35,484 nt of DNA, taken from contig CACYDP010000050.1 in NCBI GenBank assembly GCA_902773135.1, positions 1-35,484 of the forward strand. The letters run 5' to 3'. Position numbers and translations under genes: made by a program. Shown here in pieces: positions 8,644-17,240 of the stretch. The notes beneath the pieces are model-generated. The model was not told the DNA's origin and searched no databases. It saw only the letters and a list, made by a program, of their open reading frames with translations. Source of the stretch: an uncultured Ruminococcus sp. Its GTDB lineage: Bacteria; Bacillota; Clostridia; Oscillospirales; Acutalibacteraceae. Numbering within the stretch: the first letter of the stretch is position 1; the number at the start of each line of letters is the position of its first letter.

Positions 8644-8657
8644 TGAGATTAATCTCA
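8644..8657. promoter_or_regulatory. 14-bp palindrome in the leader of the lipoprotein gene
   Basis: TGAGATTAATCTCA is a perfect palindrome immediately upstream of the AGGAGG ribosome site. It could be an operator. No clear consensus promoter with 17-bp spacing was found for this gene; a TATAAT-like sequence lies near 8707-8717. Confidence 0.3.
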
Positions 8658-8841
8658 TAAGCTAACAGTTCCTCTACATCGTAGTTTTCTTGACGTTCAT
8701 AAGCATTATATATAAGATTTTTATTATCAATATACTAACACATCGCTTTTTCATAGTTCAAGTGATTTTTATCAATCGTGAAAATTTCGTCAATTTGTCA
8801 AAAAAGTCAATTCACTTTTTATGCGAATTTAAAGCGTAAAA

Positions 8842-8870
8842 TTGACATTTAAAGAATAATGTACTATAAT
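8842..8870 (+). promoter_or_regulatory. Consensus promoter of the glycosyltransferase-like gene
   Basis: TTGACA (8842-8847) and TATAAT (8865-8870) are perfect and 17 bp apart, leaving a leader of about 50 bases before the start at 8928. Confidence 0.9.
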
Positions 8871-8927
8871 TTTAAGAAATGGTTATAGGTTAAATTTATG
8901 ATTTTCAGGGATATGGGAGATATTGAT

Positions 8928-11672
8928 ATGCCTACGAAATATTTTTTTAGCATTAATTTGCTTATCAAAAGTGATTCACACATTGAAAAATCAATCAGTT
9001 CCGTTATTTCTGACGAATCGTTTTTTAAAGAACACGTTCAGCTTCTTTTGATAAATTCGATCGGCAGTGATTTTACATATGATATATGCAGGAAATATTG
9101 TGCTATGTATCCCGAAAATGTTCAATTTATTGATGCGGAGGGAAAAAGCACCGCAGAATGTTATAACGAAACACGCTCCATCTCTTCAGGACAGTATATC
9201 GCCTTTATCGATAACTACGGAGAATATTCCAAAAATGCCCTTTCTTCTTTATATAACATCATTAAAAAGGGAAAAATACCTGTTGTATGTATTCAGCCGC
9301 TTATTTCACCGCCAGGAGAAGATGTTCGTCCTTATACCGATGATATTGACGAAGGTCTGATCAAACTCCGGGATAATCCCGACCGTTTTATTTTGATGCT
9401 CGGCTGTTACTTTTTTCACCGGAAGGTTCTGAACGATGTGTATTTTGATGATAAATTGAAACTTCAGAACGATGTGAAATTTATCACGGATATTCTCCTG
9501 AAAACTTATTCCTATGTGTTTATTCGTAAAATACTGTATACTTCCAATACCGCTACCGAAAAAGAATTTGTCAGATATGAACTCCAGTACAGCAAAAGAT
9601 TTTATATTAAATATGTCAACGAATTTATTATTCCTATGCTGAAAAGCTATATCGGTTCTTCAATTGTTCAGGCTGTAATGATGTATCTGATTAATGTAAA
9701 ATTTTCACTAAATGCTGACGACAAATACAATAATGTCATCGCCGGACGCTATGTTACCGAATTTATTGACTGCATCACTGAGGCACTCACCTACATAGAT
9801 GACTCTATTATTTTAAGCAGAAGGCTGTGCAATATATGCAATCTTGATGAGGAAATGCCGTTTCGTTTTCTGGCTATGAAATATCATAACGAAAAACTCC
9901 ACCCTGATATGACAATTGTGCCTAAAAATGAAACTGCCGAGAAAGTATATACCAAAATGAACGGTCATCTATACAGTGTTCAACTATCAAATGAAATTGC
10001 TTTCAGCATTAATAAATCTCTCATTCAACGTTCCGAACATATCAGAGCGGAAATTTCTGCCATTAATTTTGACAGAGATGGTCTTTATATAGATGCTTAT
10101 CTGGAAGGCTGTGCTTGTATTGATGAAAAATACTTCACATTGAATGCTATTATCAATCGTAAAAAATACAACGTTATCCGATCGGAAGTATATACTACCA
10201 AAAAATTTTTTGATATTCCTTTTTTGAAAAAATACTCTTTTCGTATGTTTATTCCCGTCAGCATGGGCAAAGAAATGGATACAATATATCTGATGATGAA
10301 AATTGCTAATTTTTCTTTTAAAATCAATATCGGATTTAAAAGTACCTATGCACGCCTTTCCGACGGCGTAGAACACAGTTATTGGTGTTTCAATGATCGC
10401 TTGTTGACCTATGACAGAAAATCAAAAACCATCATTATACGACGTGCAACAGACAGTCTGATAGGTCTTTATGAAAATAAATTCATAAATGAAATCAGCA
10501 AAAAACTTACCATTGCGGAATCTTTTCATTATCGCCGCATAAGAAGTGCTGTAAGACGGTTCATATCAGATTCTCAACGTCATAAAACCATTATGTTTTA
10601 TGATAATGAAGAAATCAATCTTAACGGAAATTTGTTGTTTCGATATTTTTCAAAATTTAAAAACAACGAATTAATAGATGTCTATTTTTCAGCACAAAGA
10701 GAGTCTCTTGAACAGGCTTTTCTGATTGATTCAGGATATGCGGGAGTTCTTGAAAAAGGCTCAAACAAAGCTAAGATTATTGCTATGGCAAGCGACATTA
10801 TCATTGCGGTCAATAATGATGTATATCGTTCTCTGCAGTTTGACAAACGGGATATTGATCTTCTGAAAGACCTGTTTCATGCCAATATCATATCCATCAA
10901 AAATTCTTTTGCCACAATTGATACCCCCGAATTTAACAACAGGCTGAATGACAATATTCAAAAAGTCTTTTGTGCATCTGTAAAAGAAAAAGAAAAACTG
11001 TTGCAGACACCATATGATTATGATGAATCAATGATAGAAGTTTTGGGTTATCCTATGCTTGACGCTATCAAAAATAAACAGGAAAAAATAATTATGTTTG
11101 CACCGGGAGAACGAAAACTTTTTTGTATCTTTGAAAATTCTAATTACTATCACTTCTCCAACAGCAGATTTTTTAAAGTGTACAATAGCATTTTTTCAGA
11201 CCCTGAATTTATGGCTTCCCTGAAAGTTCTCGGATACAAGATCGCTGTGATTATGCCTCATTCTATCGAAAAATATATCAAAATGTTTCATATAGACAGT
11301 GATGTAGTCACGCTGTATCATCATACCGAACAAAATGAAACCGAACTGATTGAAAAATCCTCTGTTTTGATTACCGATTATTCCCATACAGAATATAAGT
11401 TTGCCTATCTTAACAAACCTGTTATCTATTACCACCCTCAATCTTTGCCGATACAGAAAGAATACAAAGAACAGCATCTTTCAAAAAATGTGTTCGGGGA
11501 CATTGTATATGATGATAAACAACTGAAAGAAACGGTTATCAAACTTGCCAAACGTGATTTTCCTCAGCCTTTGAGATTTGAACGCAGATGTAAGGATTTT
11601 TTCCGATATACAGATGGCAATAATTGCGAAAGAATTATGGATAATATCATTGACGGAATTTTTCCTAACCGA
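8928..11672 (+). CDS. Glycosyltransferase-2-like and CDP-glycerol glycerophosphotransferase-like fusion
   Basis: About 915 residues. The N-terminal 230 follow the layout of a family 2 glycosyltransferase (strand, helix HIEKSISSVIS, strand, SSGQYIAFID). The C-terminal third resembles TagB/TagF teichoic-acid polymerases (PF04464): KVFCASVKEKEKL, VLGYPMLDAI, and VLITDYSHTEYKFAYLNKP at about 810-835, matching the family's LITDYS...F....KP. Such fusions build or decorate wall polymers at the inner membrane face. Two catalytic signatures are not seen: the DxD after YIAFID is replaced by NYG, and I see no WHGTP-like segment. The middle part (about 360-560) is a beta-rich domain I cannot name. The ATG at 8928 has GGGAGA 7 bases upstream and is preferred to ATG 8898. 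It is a single gene between a consensus promoter and a strong terminator. Confidence 0.75.
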
Positions 11673-11674
11673 TA

Positions 11675-11719
11675 AAAACACCAAAAGCGATGGCCTTACG
11701 CTGTCGCTTTTGGTGTTTT
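11675..11719 (+). terminator. Rho-independent terminator
   Basis: A 16-bp perfect stem (11675-11690 with 11704-11719), extended by four more pairs (two of them G-U) to a 5-base loop, and ending in TTTTG. It starts at the stop codon of the glycosyltransferase-like gene. Confidence 0.85.
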
Positions 11720-11808
11720 GCACAAAAAATTCAGAATTTTTTTGTAATTTTGCAGATTTTTCAAAAATTACTGACAAAAAATCAAAAAATAAATTTATCT
11801 TAAATCTA

Positions 11809-11837
11809 TTTACATTTTTAATAAAAAGTTTTATAAT
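11809..11837 (+). promoter_or_regulatory. Promoter of the alcohol dehydrogenase gene
   Basis: TTTACA (11809-11814) and a perfect TATAAT (11832-11837) are 17 bp apart, about 45 bases before the ATG at 11881. An open frame from 11578 overlaps the terminator and this promoter, so it is not the true start. Confidence 0.75.
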
Positions 11838-11880
11838 ATCTAATATAAATTATATAATATTTCAAAGGAGTCTTTTTATT

Positions 11881-13098
11881 ATGGCAAGATTTACATTACC
11901 AAGAGATTTATATCATGGAAAAGGTGCCCTTGAAGCACTCAAAACTTTCAAAGGCAAAAAAGCAATTGTCTGTCTTGGCGGCGGAAGTATGAAACGTTTC
12001 GGGTTTATTGACAAAGTGGTTTCTTATCTTGAGGAAGCCGGATTTGAAGTGAAACTGTTCGAGGGAATTGAACCTGATCCTTCCGTTGATACAGTAATGA
12101 AGGGTGCTCAGGCTATGTTGGAGTTTGAACCTGACTGGATCGTTGCAATCGGCGGCGGCTCTCCCATCGATGCAGCAAAAGCAATGTGGATTAAATATGA
12201 ATATCCCGATATTACTTTTGAAGAAATGTGTAAAGTTTTCGGAATACCCACTCTCAGAAAAAAAGCTCAGTTCTGTGCTATTTCTTCTACATCAGGTACA
12301 GCTACCGAAGTAACCGCTTTCTCCATTATCACTGATTATAAAAAAGGTATTAAGTATCCCATTGCCGATTTTGAAATTACTCCCGATGTTGCAATTGTAG
12401 ATCCTGAGTTGGCTGAAACAATGCCTAAAAAACTGGTGGCTCATACAGGTATGGATGCTATCACTCATGCGATAGAAGCTTATGTTTCAACAGCAAACTG
12501 CGATTATACCGATCCCTTGGCACTTCACGCAATTAAAATGATTCAGTCCGATCTGGTAGGCTCCTATAACGGCGATATGGAAAAACGTGATTCTATGCAC
12601 AATGCACAGTGCCTTGCAGGTATGGCTTTCTCAAACGCCCTTCTCGGTATTGTTCATTCAATGGCTCATAAAACCGGTGCTGCTTTTGCTGATTATGGTG
12701 CTCATATCATTCACGGTGCTGCCAATGCAATGTATCTGCCGAAAGTTATCGCATTTAACGCCAAAGATCCAACTGCACTGAAAAGATACGGTGAAATTGC
12801 TGACTTTATGAAACTGGGCGGAAACAGCGATGAAGAAAAGGTTGAACTTCTGATTAAATACCTTAGAGGTATGAATGACGATCTTAATATTCCCCACTGC
12901 ATTAAAAATTATGGTGCAGATTCTTATCCAACAGAACAAGGTTTCGTTCCCGAAGAAGTATTCCTTGAAAGACTTCCTGAAATTGCTAAAAATGCAATTG
13001 GCGATGCTTGTACAGGTTCCAATCCCCGTCAACCCAGCCAAGAAGAAATGGAAAAACTTTTGAAATGTTGCTATTATGATACAGAAGTAGACTTCTAA
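11881..13098 (+). CDS. Iron-containing alcohol dehydrogenase
   Basis: A cytoplasmic NAD(P)H-dependent alcohol/aldehyde oxidoreductase of 405 residues (group III; butanol/1,3-propanediol dehydrogenase type), probably used for fermentative redox balance. The nucleotide-binding GGGSPIDAAK lies at 91-100. Metal ligands expected from the family are Asp192 and His196 in GMDAITHAIEAY, His259 in GIVHSMAH and His278 in IIHGAANA; the last pair is spaced wider than in FucO, by about five residues. The ATG has AAAGGAG 10 bases upstream. It is a single-gene unit. The exact substrate cannot be read from sequence. It is slightly longer than the usual 380-390 residues. Confidence 0.95.
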   Translation: MARFTLPRDLYHGKGALEALKTFKGKKAIVCLGGGSMKRFGFIDKVVSYLEEAGFEVKLFEGIEPDPSVDTVMKGAQAMLEFEPDWIVAIGGGSPIDAAKAMWIKYEYPDITFEEMCKVFGIPTLRKKAQFCAISSTSGTATEVTAFSIITDYKKGIKYPIADFEITPDVAIVDPELAETMPKKLVAHTGMDAITHAIEAYVSTANCDYTDPLALHAIKMIQSDLVGSYNGDMEKRDSMHNAQCLAGMAFSNALLGIVHSMAHKTGAAFADYGAHIIHGAANAMYLPKVIAFNAKDPTALKRYGEIADFMKLGGNSDEEKVELLIKYLRGMNDDLNIPHCIKNYGADSYPTEQGFVPEEVFLERLPEIAKNAIGDACTGSNPRQPSQEEMEKLLKCCYYDTEVDF

Positions 13099-13110
13099 AT
13101 AAATTTTTTA

Positions 13111-13189
13111 AATCAAGTAGGAAGCTATCTATTAGTTGAGCAGCCGACCTCTCACACCACCGTGTGTACCGTTCAGTACACGACGGTTC
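13111..13189 (-). mobile_element. 3' end of a group IIC intron (domains V and VI), remnant
   Basis: Read on the minus strand, 13189-13111 has a GAACCGTCGTGTAC / GTACACACGGTGGT hairpin, then GTGAGAGGTCGGCTGCTCAA and a tail with CCTACTTGATTT. This closely matches, from memory, the domain V and VI end of class C bacterial group II introns such as that of Oceanobacillus iheyensis. There are only about 100 bases between it and valS, so no intron body or maturase is present. Class C introns insert just after terminator hairpins, and the valS terminator lies immediately upstream, which supports the call. The sequence 13190-13235 may be more eroded intron. Confidence 0.75.
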
Positions 13190-13235
13190 AGCGGTTTCTG
13201 TTCGTCAGACTGAGAGTTTGCTTTCAGACAAACTT

Positions 13236-13278
13236 AAAACTCCCTGATTTTCAGATTGATTGAAAATCAGGGAGTTTT
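13236..13278 (-). terminator. Terminator of valS
   Basis: An 18-bp perfect stem (13236-13253 with 13261-13278), a 7-base loop and a TTTT end on the minus strand, 9 bases after the valS stop. Confidence 0.85.
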
Positions 13279-13286
13279 TAGTATAA

Positions 13287-15908
13287 TTATTGCAATGCAT
13301 TGATTGCTGCTTTTATCATTTCGATTTTTTCTGCAAATTTAGCTGCATTTGCTCTGACTTCGGCAACCACTTTTTCGGGAGCTTTTGCCATAAATCCTTG
13401 GTTATTAAGTTTCTTTTCATTAAATTGCAAATCTTTTTCTGCTGCTTTCAATTCTTTATCCAGACGCTTTAATTCAGCTTCTTTATCAACAAGTTCGTCC
13501 ATAGGAATATAAATTTTGGTATCCGCCGTAACAACAGTCACAGCACCTTCTATCTCAAATTCCTCTGCAACGTTGACTTCACTTGCACTGGCAAGACGCA
13601 GGAAAAATTTTGCTCCGTTTTTGAAGGTATCAATGTCTTTCGTGGCAATATAAATTTTTGCTTTTCTTGACGGCGGTACATTCATTTCTGCTCTGCGGTT
13701 TCTGATAGCTTTAATGGCATCCATCACAGCATTCATTTGCTTTGATGCTTCAGGGAAATGATATTTTTCACAGTATTGCGGATAACTTTCAAGCATAATC
13801 GTTTTGCCGCTATGAGGCATCGACTGCCATATTTCTTCTGTAATAAAGGGCATAAACGGGTGCAAAAGTTTCAGCGTTTTGTCCATTACCCAAACCAGTA
13901 CCTGCCTTGCATTCTGAGCGGATTCTCCTTCGGACTGAAGTCTGGATTTGGCAAGCTCGATATACCAGTCACACAGACAATCCCATATAAAATCATATAT
14001 TTTTTGTACTGCGACACCGAGTTCAAATTTTTCGAGACTTTCGGTAATTTCTTTTGCTGCGGTATTCAATGTCGAAATAATCCATTTATCCTCTATGGTA
14101 AGCTCATCAGGAAGTTCATTCTTCACATCGTAATCATCAATATTCATATGAATGAATCTTGCGGCATTCCAAAGTTTATTGGCAAAATTTCTGCACGCCT
14201 CCACTTTTTTAGGAACGAATCTCATATCATTTCCGGGACTGTTGCCCATTACAAGGAAGAAGCGGAGAGCATCTGCCCCCATTTCATTGATAACATCCAG
14301 CGGGTCAATACCGTTTCCGAGAGATTTTGACATTTTAACACCGTTTTCATCTCTTACAATACCGTGCATAAATACTGTATCAAATGGCTGCACACCGGTC
14401 TGTTCCACAGCAGAGAAAATCATTCGTGCGACCCAGAAGAAGATAATATCATATCCTGTCACAAGTGTACTGGTCGGATAAAAATATTCCAATTCAGGTG
14501 TTTTTTCGGGCCAGCCGAGTGTTGAAAACGGCCATAACGCAGAACTAAACCATGTATCGAGAGTATCAGGATCTTGCGTGAGGTTATTTTTTCCACATTT
14601 CGGACAGCTGCACGGAGTTTCCTTAGCAACAATCGTTTCTCCGCAGTCGCCGCAGTACCATACCGGAATTCTATGACCCCACCAAAGCTGACGTGAAATA
14701 CACCAGTCTTTGATATTTTCCATCCAGTTATAAAATATTTTGTCAAATCTTTCGGGAACAAATTTTGTTTTTCCGCTCTTGACACATTCTATTGCCGGTT
14801 CTGCAAGAGGTTTCATCTTAACAAACCACTGTTTTGATACTCTCGGTTCAATAATCGTTTTACAGCGATAACATGAACCTACATTATGTTGAATTGGTTC
14901 AACTTTAATAAGATAGCCGCCTTTTTCAAGGTCATCAACGATTGCCTTACGTGCTTCATATCTGTCCATACCACAGTATTTTCCACCGTTCGCGTTAATA
15001 CTGCCATTTTCTTCCATGATATTGATAACAGGCAAATGATGACGAAGTCCTACTTCAAAGTCGTTAGGATCGTGTGCAGGTGTAATTTTAACAACACCCG
15101 TACCGAAATCCTGCTCAACATAACTGTCGGCAACAATCGGAATTTCTTTATTAACGAGAGGAAGAATCACTGTTTTCCCCACCATATCCTTATAGCGTTC
15201 ATCATCGGGATGAACAGCAACCGCTGTATCGCCAAGCATTGTTTCGGGACGTGTTGTGGCAAGTTCTATATATCCGCTTCCGTCACTGAGAGGATACCTC
15301 AGGTGCCAAAAGGAGCCATTATGTTCTTCAAAAACAACTTCTGCATCTGATATGGATGTACAGCAGGTCGGACACCAGTTGATGATCCTCTCACCTCTGT
15401 ATATTAATCCTTTATCATAAAGTCTTACAAAAACATCTTTCACTGCTTTGGAACATCCTTCATCAAGAGTGAATCGCTGACGTTCCCAATCACATGAACT
15501 GCCAAGTTTTTTAAGCTGTTCCACTATGGTGTTGCCGTATTCTCTTTTCCATTCCCAAGCACGTTCCAAAAATTTTTCTCTGCCAATATCTTCTTTTTCT
15601 ATGCCTTCTTTACGCATATTTTCGACAATTTTCGCTTCAGTTGCAATCGATGCGTGATCTGTACCCGGAAGCCAGAGTGCTGAATATCCCTGCATTCTTT
15701 TAAAACGAATGAGAATATCCTGCAATGTTTCATCGAGTGCGTGTCCCATATGAAGTTTGCCTGTAATATTCGGCGGCGGCATCATAATGCTGTACGGTTT
15801 TTTATTTTGATCTACTTCAGCATGAAAAAAACCGTTGCTTTCCCAGAACTGATAGATTCTGTCTTCAAATTCACCGGGATGATAGGCTTTTGCAAGTTCT
15901 TTTGCCAT
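13287..15908 (-). CDS. valS: Valyl-tRNA synthetase
   Basis: Charges tRNA-Val with valine in the cytoplasm; class Ia synthetase of 873 residues, the usual bacterial length. The HIGH-type signature is PNITGKLHMGHAL and the KMSKS signature is GVKMSKSLGNG. The editing domain lies between them, with VHPDDERYKDMVGK and ITPAHDPNDFEVG. Cysteine pairs (CYRCK, CGDCG, CPKCGK) form zinc-binding knuckles. The last 70 residues are a Lys/Glu coiled coil characteristic of ValS, ending near AEKIEMIKAAINALQ. The ATG has GGAGGA 7 bases upstream. The 230-base upstream region has no T-box (no GGTGG specifier-type end or terminator hairpin), so control by uncharged tRNA is not evident. Confidence 0.98.
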   Translation of the reverse strand: MAKELAKAYHPGEFEDRIYQFWESNGFFHAEVDQNKKPYSIMMPPPNITGKLHMGHALDETLQDILIRFKRMQGYSALWLPGTDHASIATEAKIVENMRKEGIEKEDIGREKFLERAWEWKREYGNTIVEQLKKLGSSCDWERQRFTLDEGCSKAVKDVFVRLYDKGLIYRGERIINWCPTCCTSISDAEVVFEEHNGSFWHLRYPLSDGSGYIELATTRPETMLGDTAVAVHPDDERYKDMVGKTVILPLVNKEIPIVADSYVEQDFGTGVVKITPAHDPNDFEVGLRHHLPVINIMEENGSINANGGKYCGMDRYEARKAIVDDLEKGGYLIKVEPIQHNVGSCYRCKTIIEPRVSKQWFVKMKPLAEPAIECVKSGKTKFVPERFDKIFYNWMENIKDWCISRQLWWGHRIPVWYCGDCGETIVAKETPCSCPKCGKNNLTQDPDTLDTWFSSALWPFSTLGWPEKTPELEYFYPTSTLVTGYDIIFFWVARMIFSAVEQTGVQPFDTVFMHGIVRDENGVKMSKSLGNGIDPLDVINEMGADALRFFLVMGNSPGNDMRFVPKKVEACRNFANKLWNAARFIHMNIDDYDVKNELPDELTIEDKWIISTLNTAAKEITESLEKFELGVAVQKIYDFIWDCLCDWYIELAKSRLQSEGESAQNARQVLVWVMDKTLKLLHPFMPFITEEIWQSMPHSGKTIMLESYPQYCEKYHFPEASKQMNAVMDAIKAIRNRRAEMNVPPSRKAKIYIATKDIDTFKNGAKFFLRLASASEVNVAEEFEIEGAVTVVTADTKIYIPMDELVDKEAELKRLDKELKAAEKDLQFNEKKLNNQGFMAKAPEKVVAEVRANAAKFAEKIEMIKAAINALQ

Positions 15909-16003
15909 AAATGTTCCTCCAAATTTTAACTTTTAACATCACAGATTCTGATGTTGATCGTAATATCAATCGTCGCTGAAAAACTGTCAAAACGACAATT
16001 TAT

Positions 16004-16032
16004 ATTATCCCACGAAATGCTTTGTTTGTCAA
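16004..16032 (-). promoter_or_regulatory. Probable promoter of valS
   Basis: On the minus strand TTGACA (16027-16032) and GATAAT (16004-16009) are 17 bp apart. It lies about 95 bases before the valS start, leaving a leader that includes a short hairpin near 15933-15953. Confidence 0.65.
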
Positions 16033-16063
16033 CGAAAATGATAAATCTTTAAAACACATTACA

Positions 16064-16105
16064 TTACAATTGATGATTATTTCGTTGTAACTATTGATTT
16101 TACAA
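16064..16105. promoter_or_regulatory. Inverted repeats at the rrf2 promoter, probable operator
   Basis: TTGTAA (16085-16090) and TTACAA (16100-16105) form an inverted repeat with a 9-bp spacer covering the -35 box; a further TTACAA lies at 16064-16069. The position fits autorepression by the Rrf2-type product. Binding is inference. Confidence 0.5.
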
Positions 16106-16122
16106 CAAAACCATGCTATAAT
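16094..16122 (+). promoter_or_regulatory. Promoter of the rrf2 operon
   Basis: TTGATT (16094-16099) and a perfect TATAAT (16117-16122) are 17 bp apart, 28 bases before the ATG at 16150. Confidence 0.8.
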
Positions 16123-16149
16123 CATAGCAGTTGAAAGGAGTTGTTCCAT

Positions 16150-16608
16150 ATGCAGTTATCAAGCAGATTCACCATAGCAGTGCACGTTTTTGCTTGTATA
16201 GAAATTTTCAAAAATCAGTATAAGATCACCAGCGATTTTTTAGCTTCAAGTATTAATGTCAATCCTGTTATTATCCGCAAATTACTCGGTCAGCTGAAAG
16301 AAGCAGATTTAATTGTTGTGCAGAGAGGCTCTGGCGGTGCAAACCTTGCAAAATCTGCCGAGCAAATCACTTTGCTTGATATTTATAATGCCGTAGAGTG
16401 CGTGGATCACGGAAATTTATTTCATTTTCACGAAAATCCGAATCAAAACTGTCCTGTCGGCAAAAATATTCATTCTGCACTTGATGGACAGCTGTTCAGA
16501 ATACAGTCCGCTATGGAAAACGAAATGAAGCGTATCACCATAGCAGAAATTATCAATGATATAAAATTAAAAATCCGGGAAAATGATCCATCGGAGGACA
16601 GTATATGA
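16150..16608 (+). CDS. Rrf2-family transcriptional regulator
   Basis: A 152-residue DNA-binding regulator. The N-terminal winged helix starts MQLSSRFTIAVHVF, with the recognition part near ITSDFLASSINVNPVIIRKLLGQLKEADLI and the wing VQRGSGGANLAK. The middle LLDIYNAVE is typical of Rrf2. It has no CX5-6CX5-type IscR cluster motif, only Cys near VECVDHG and NQNCPVGK, so it resembles the YwnA/NsrR-like branch without a clear Fe-S site. The ATG at 16150 has AAAGGAG 9 bases upstream; a TTG at 16141 is too close. Its stop overlaps the next gene by four bases (ATGA), so the two are coupled. Inverted repeats on the promoter suggest autoregulation. Confidence 0.93.
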   Translation: MQLSSRFTIAVHVFACIEIFKNQYKITSDFLASSINVNPVIIRKLLGQLKEADLIVVQRGSGGANLAKSAEQITLLDIYNAVECVDHGNLFHFHENPNQNCPVGKNIHSALDGQLFRIQSAMENEMKRITIAEIINDIKLKIRENDPSEDSI

Positions 16609-16985
16609 AAAATCTGAATTCTGCTACCGATAATATTTTTATGCTGTTTTCTTCACGGTTTCCGATGACATTTTTGGCAACAATATTGATCAAATTGATA
16701 ATGGCGGTACTATTTCGGTTGATACGATTCAAAAAAGAAAACCAAAATGTCAAAAATATTATTTTTATTCTTGTCATTCATCTTCTCACTCAAACTCTTT
16801 TTTATTTATCAATTACAGCATTCAGTATCGACGGGTATATCCTCTCCGAAATAATAATGATAATGATAGAGGCGTTTTTATACTATCAATGTTTTAAACC
16901 GATAACTATTCATAAAACTATTTTCTATTCGGTGACTGTTAATATACTCAGCCTTTTCTGTATGATCATCGTTTTATTCATATAA
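16605..16985 (+). CDS. Small membrane protein in operon with Rrf2 regulator
   Basis: A 126-residue protein with four likely membrane segments (about 20-38, 50-70, 75-95 and 105-125) joined by short Lys/Arg loops (RFKKENQNVK). I recognise no family. Translational coupling to the Rrf2 gene (ATGA overlap) suggests that it is either the target of the regulator or works with it. No terminator was seen directly after it; 16986-17096 holds AT-rich DNA and no gene. Confidence 0.65.
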   Translation: MKNLNSATDNIFMLFSSRFPMTFLATILIKLIMAVLFRLIRFKKENQNVKNIIFILVIHLLTQTLFYLSITAFSIDGYILSEIIMIMIEAFLYYQCFKPITIHKTIFYSVTVNILSLFCMIIVLFI

Positions 16986-17096
16986 GGTTACCGCAAGGTC
17001 ATATAATTTATCACGCACTTTTTGTACTATAAATTTAAAATTTGATAAAAAAATATGGAGTCTGCTACAAAAATAAGAAGGTTGATTTTAAATATC

Positions 17097-17125
17097 TTGA
17101 CTTATAAAAAAAAATGATGTATAAT
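17097..17125 (+). promoter_or_regulatory. Promoter of glnN
   Basis: TTGACT (17097-17102) and a perfect TATAAT (17120-17125) are 17 bp apart. Transcription should begin near 17132, just before the leader hairpins. Confidence 0.85.
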
Positions 17126-17135
17126 TTTGGCAACA

Positions 17136-17206
17136 ACAGCAAAGGTGCTGTGGGTTGAATCTTAAATTTTATTTTAATTTTCAAATCCACAGTGCCTTTT
17201 TGTTTT
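17136..17206 (+). promoter_or_regulatory. Leader attenuator of glnN: terminator with a competing hairpin
   Basis: A 13-bp stem (17141-17153 with 17187-17199, two G-U pairs), with further pairing inside, is followed by TTTTTGTTTTT, which is a full terminator upstream of glnN. A short hairpin, ACAGC (17136-17140) with GCTGT (17147-17151), uses the left arm of the terminator, so both cannot form. Its six-base loop AAAGGT has A at position 1 and G at position 4, the feature known for targets of ANTAR antiterminators. A second ANTAR-type loop is not clear. Control of glnN by premature termination is the direct reading; the factor is inferred. Confidence 0.6.
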
Positions 17207-17240
17207 TATCATTAAATATTCAGAATGGGGAGTTCGTATT

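Noticed and set aside
11578-11880. N-terminal extension of the alcohol dehydrogenase from 11578
   Set aside because: It overlaps the upstream gene, a terminator and the promoter; the family start and ribosome site lie at 11881.
15909-16140. T-box riboswitch upstream of valS
   Set aside because: No T-box consensus, no antiterminator and no terminator hairpin ahead of the start codon; only a short weak hairpin near 15933-15953.
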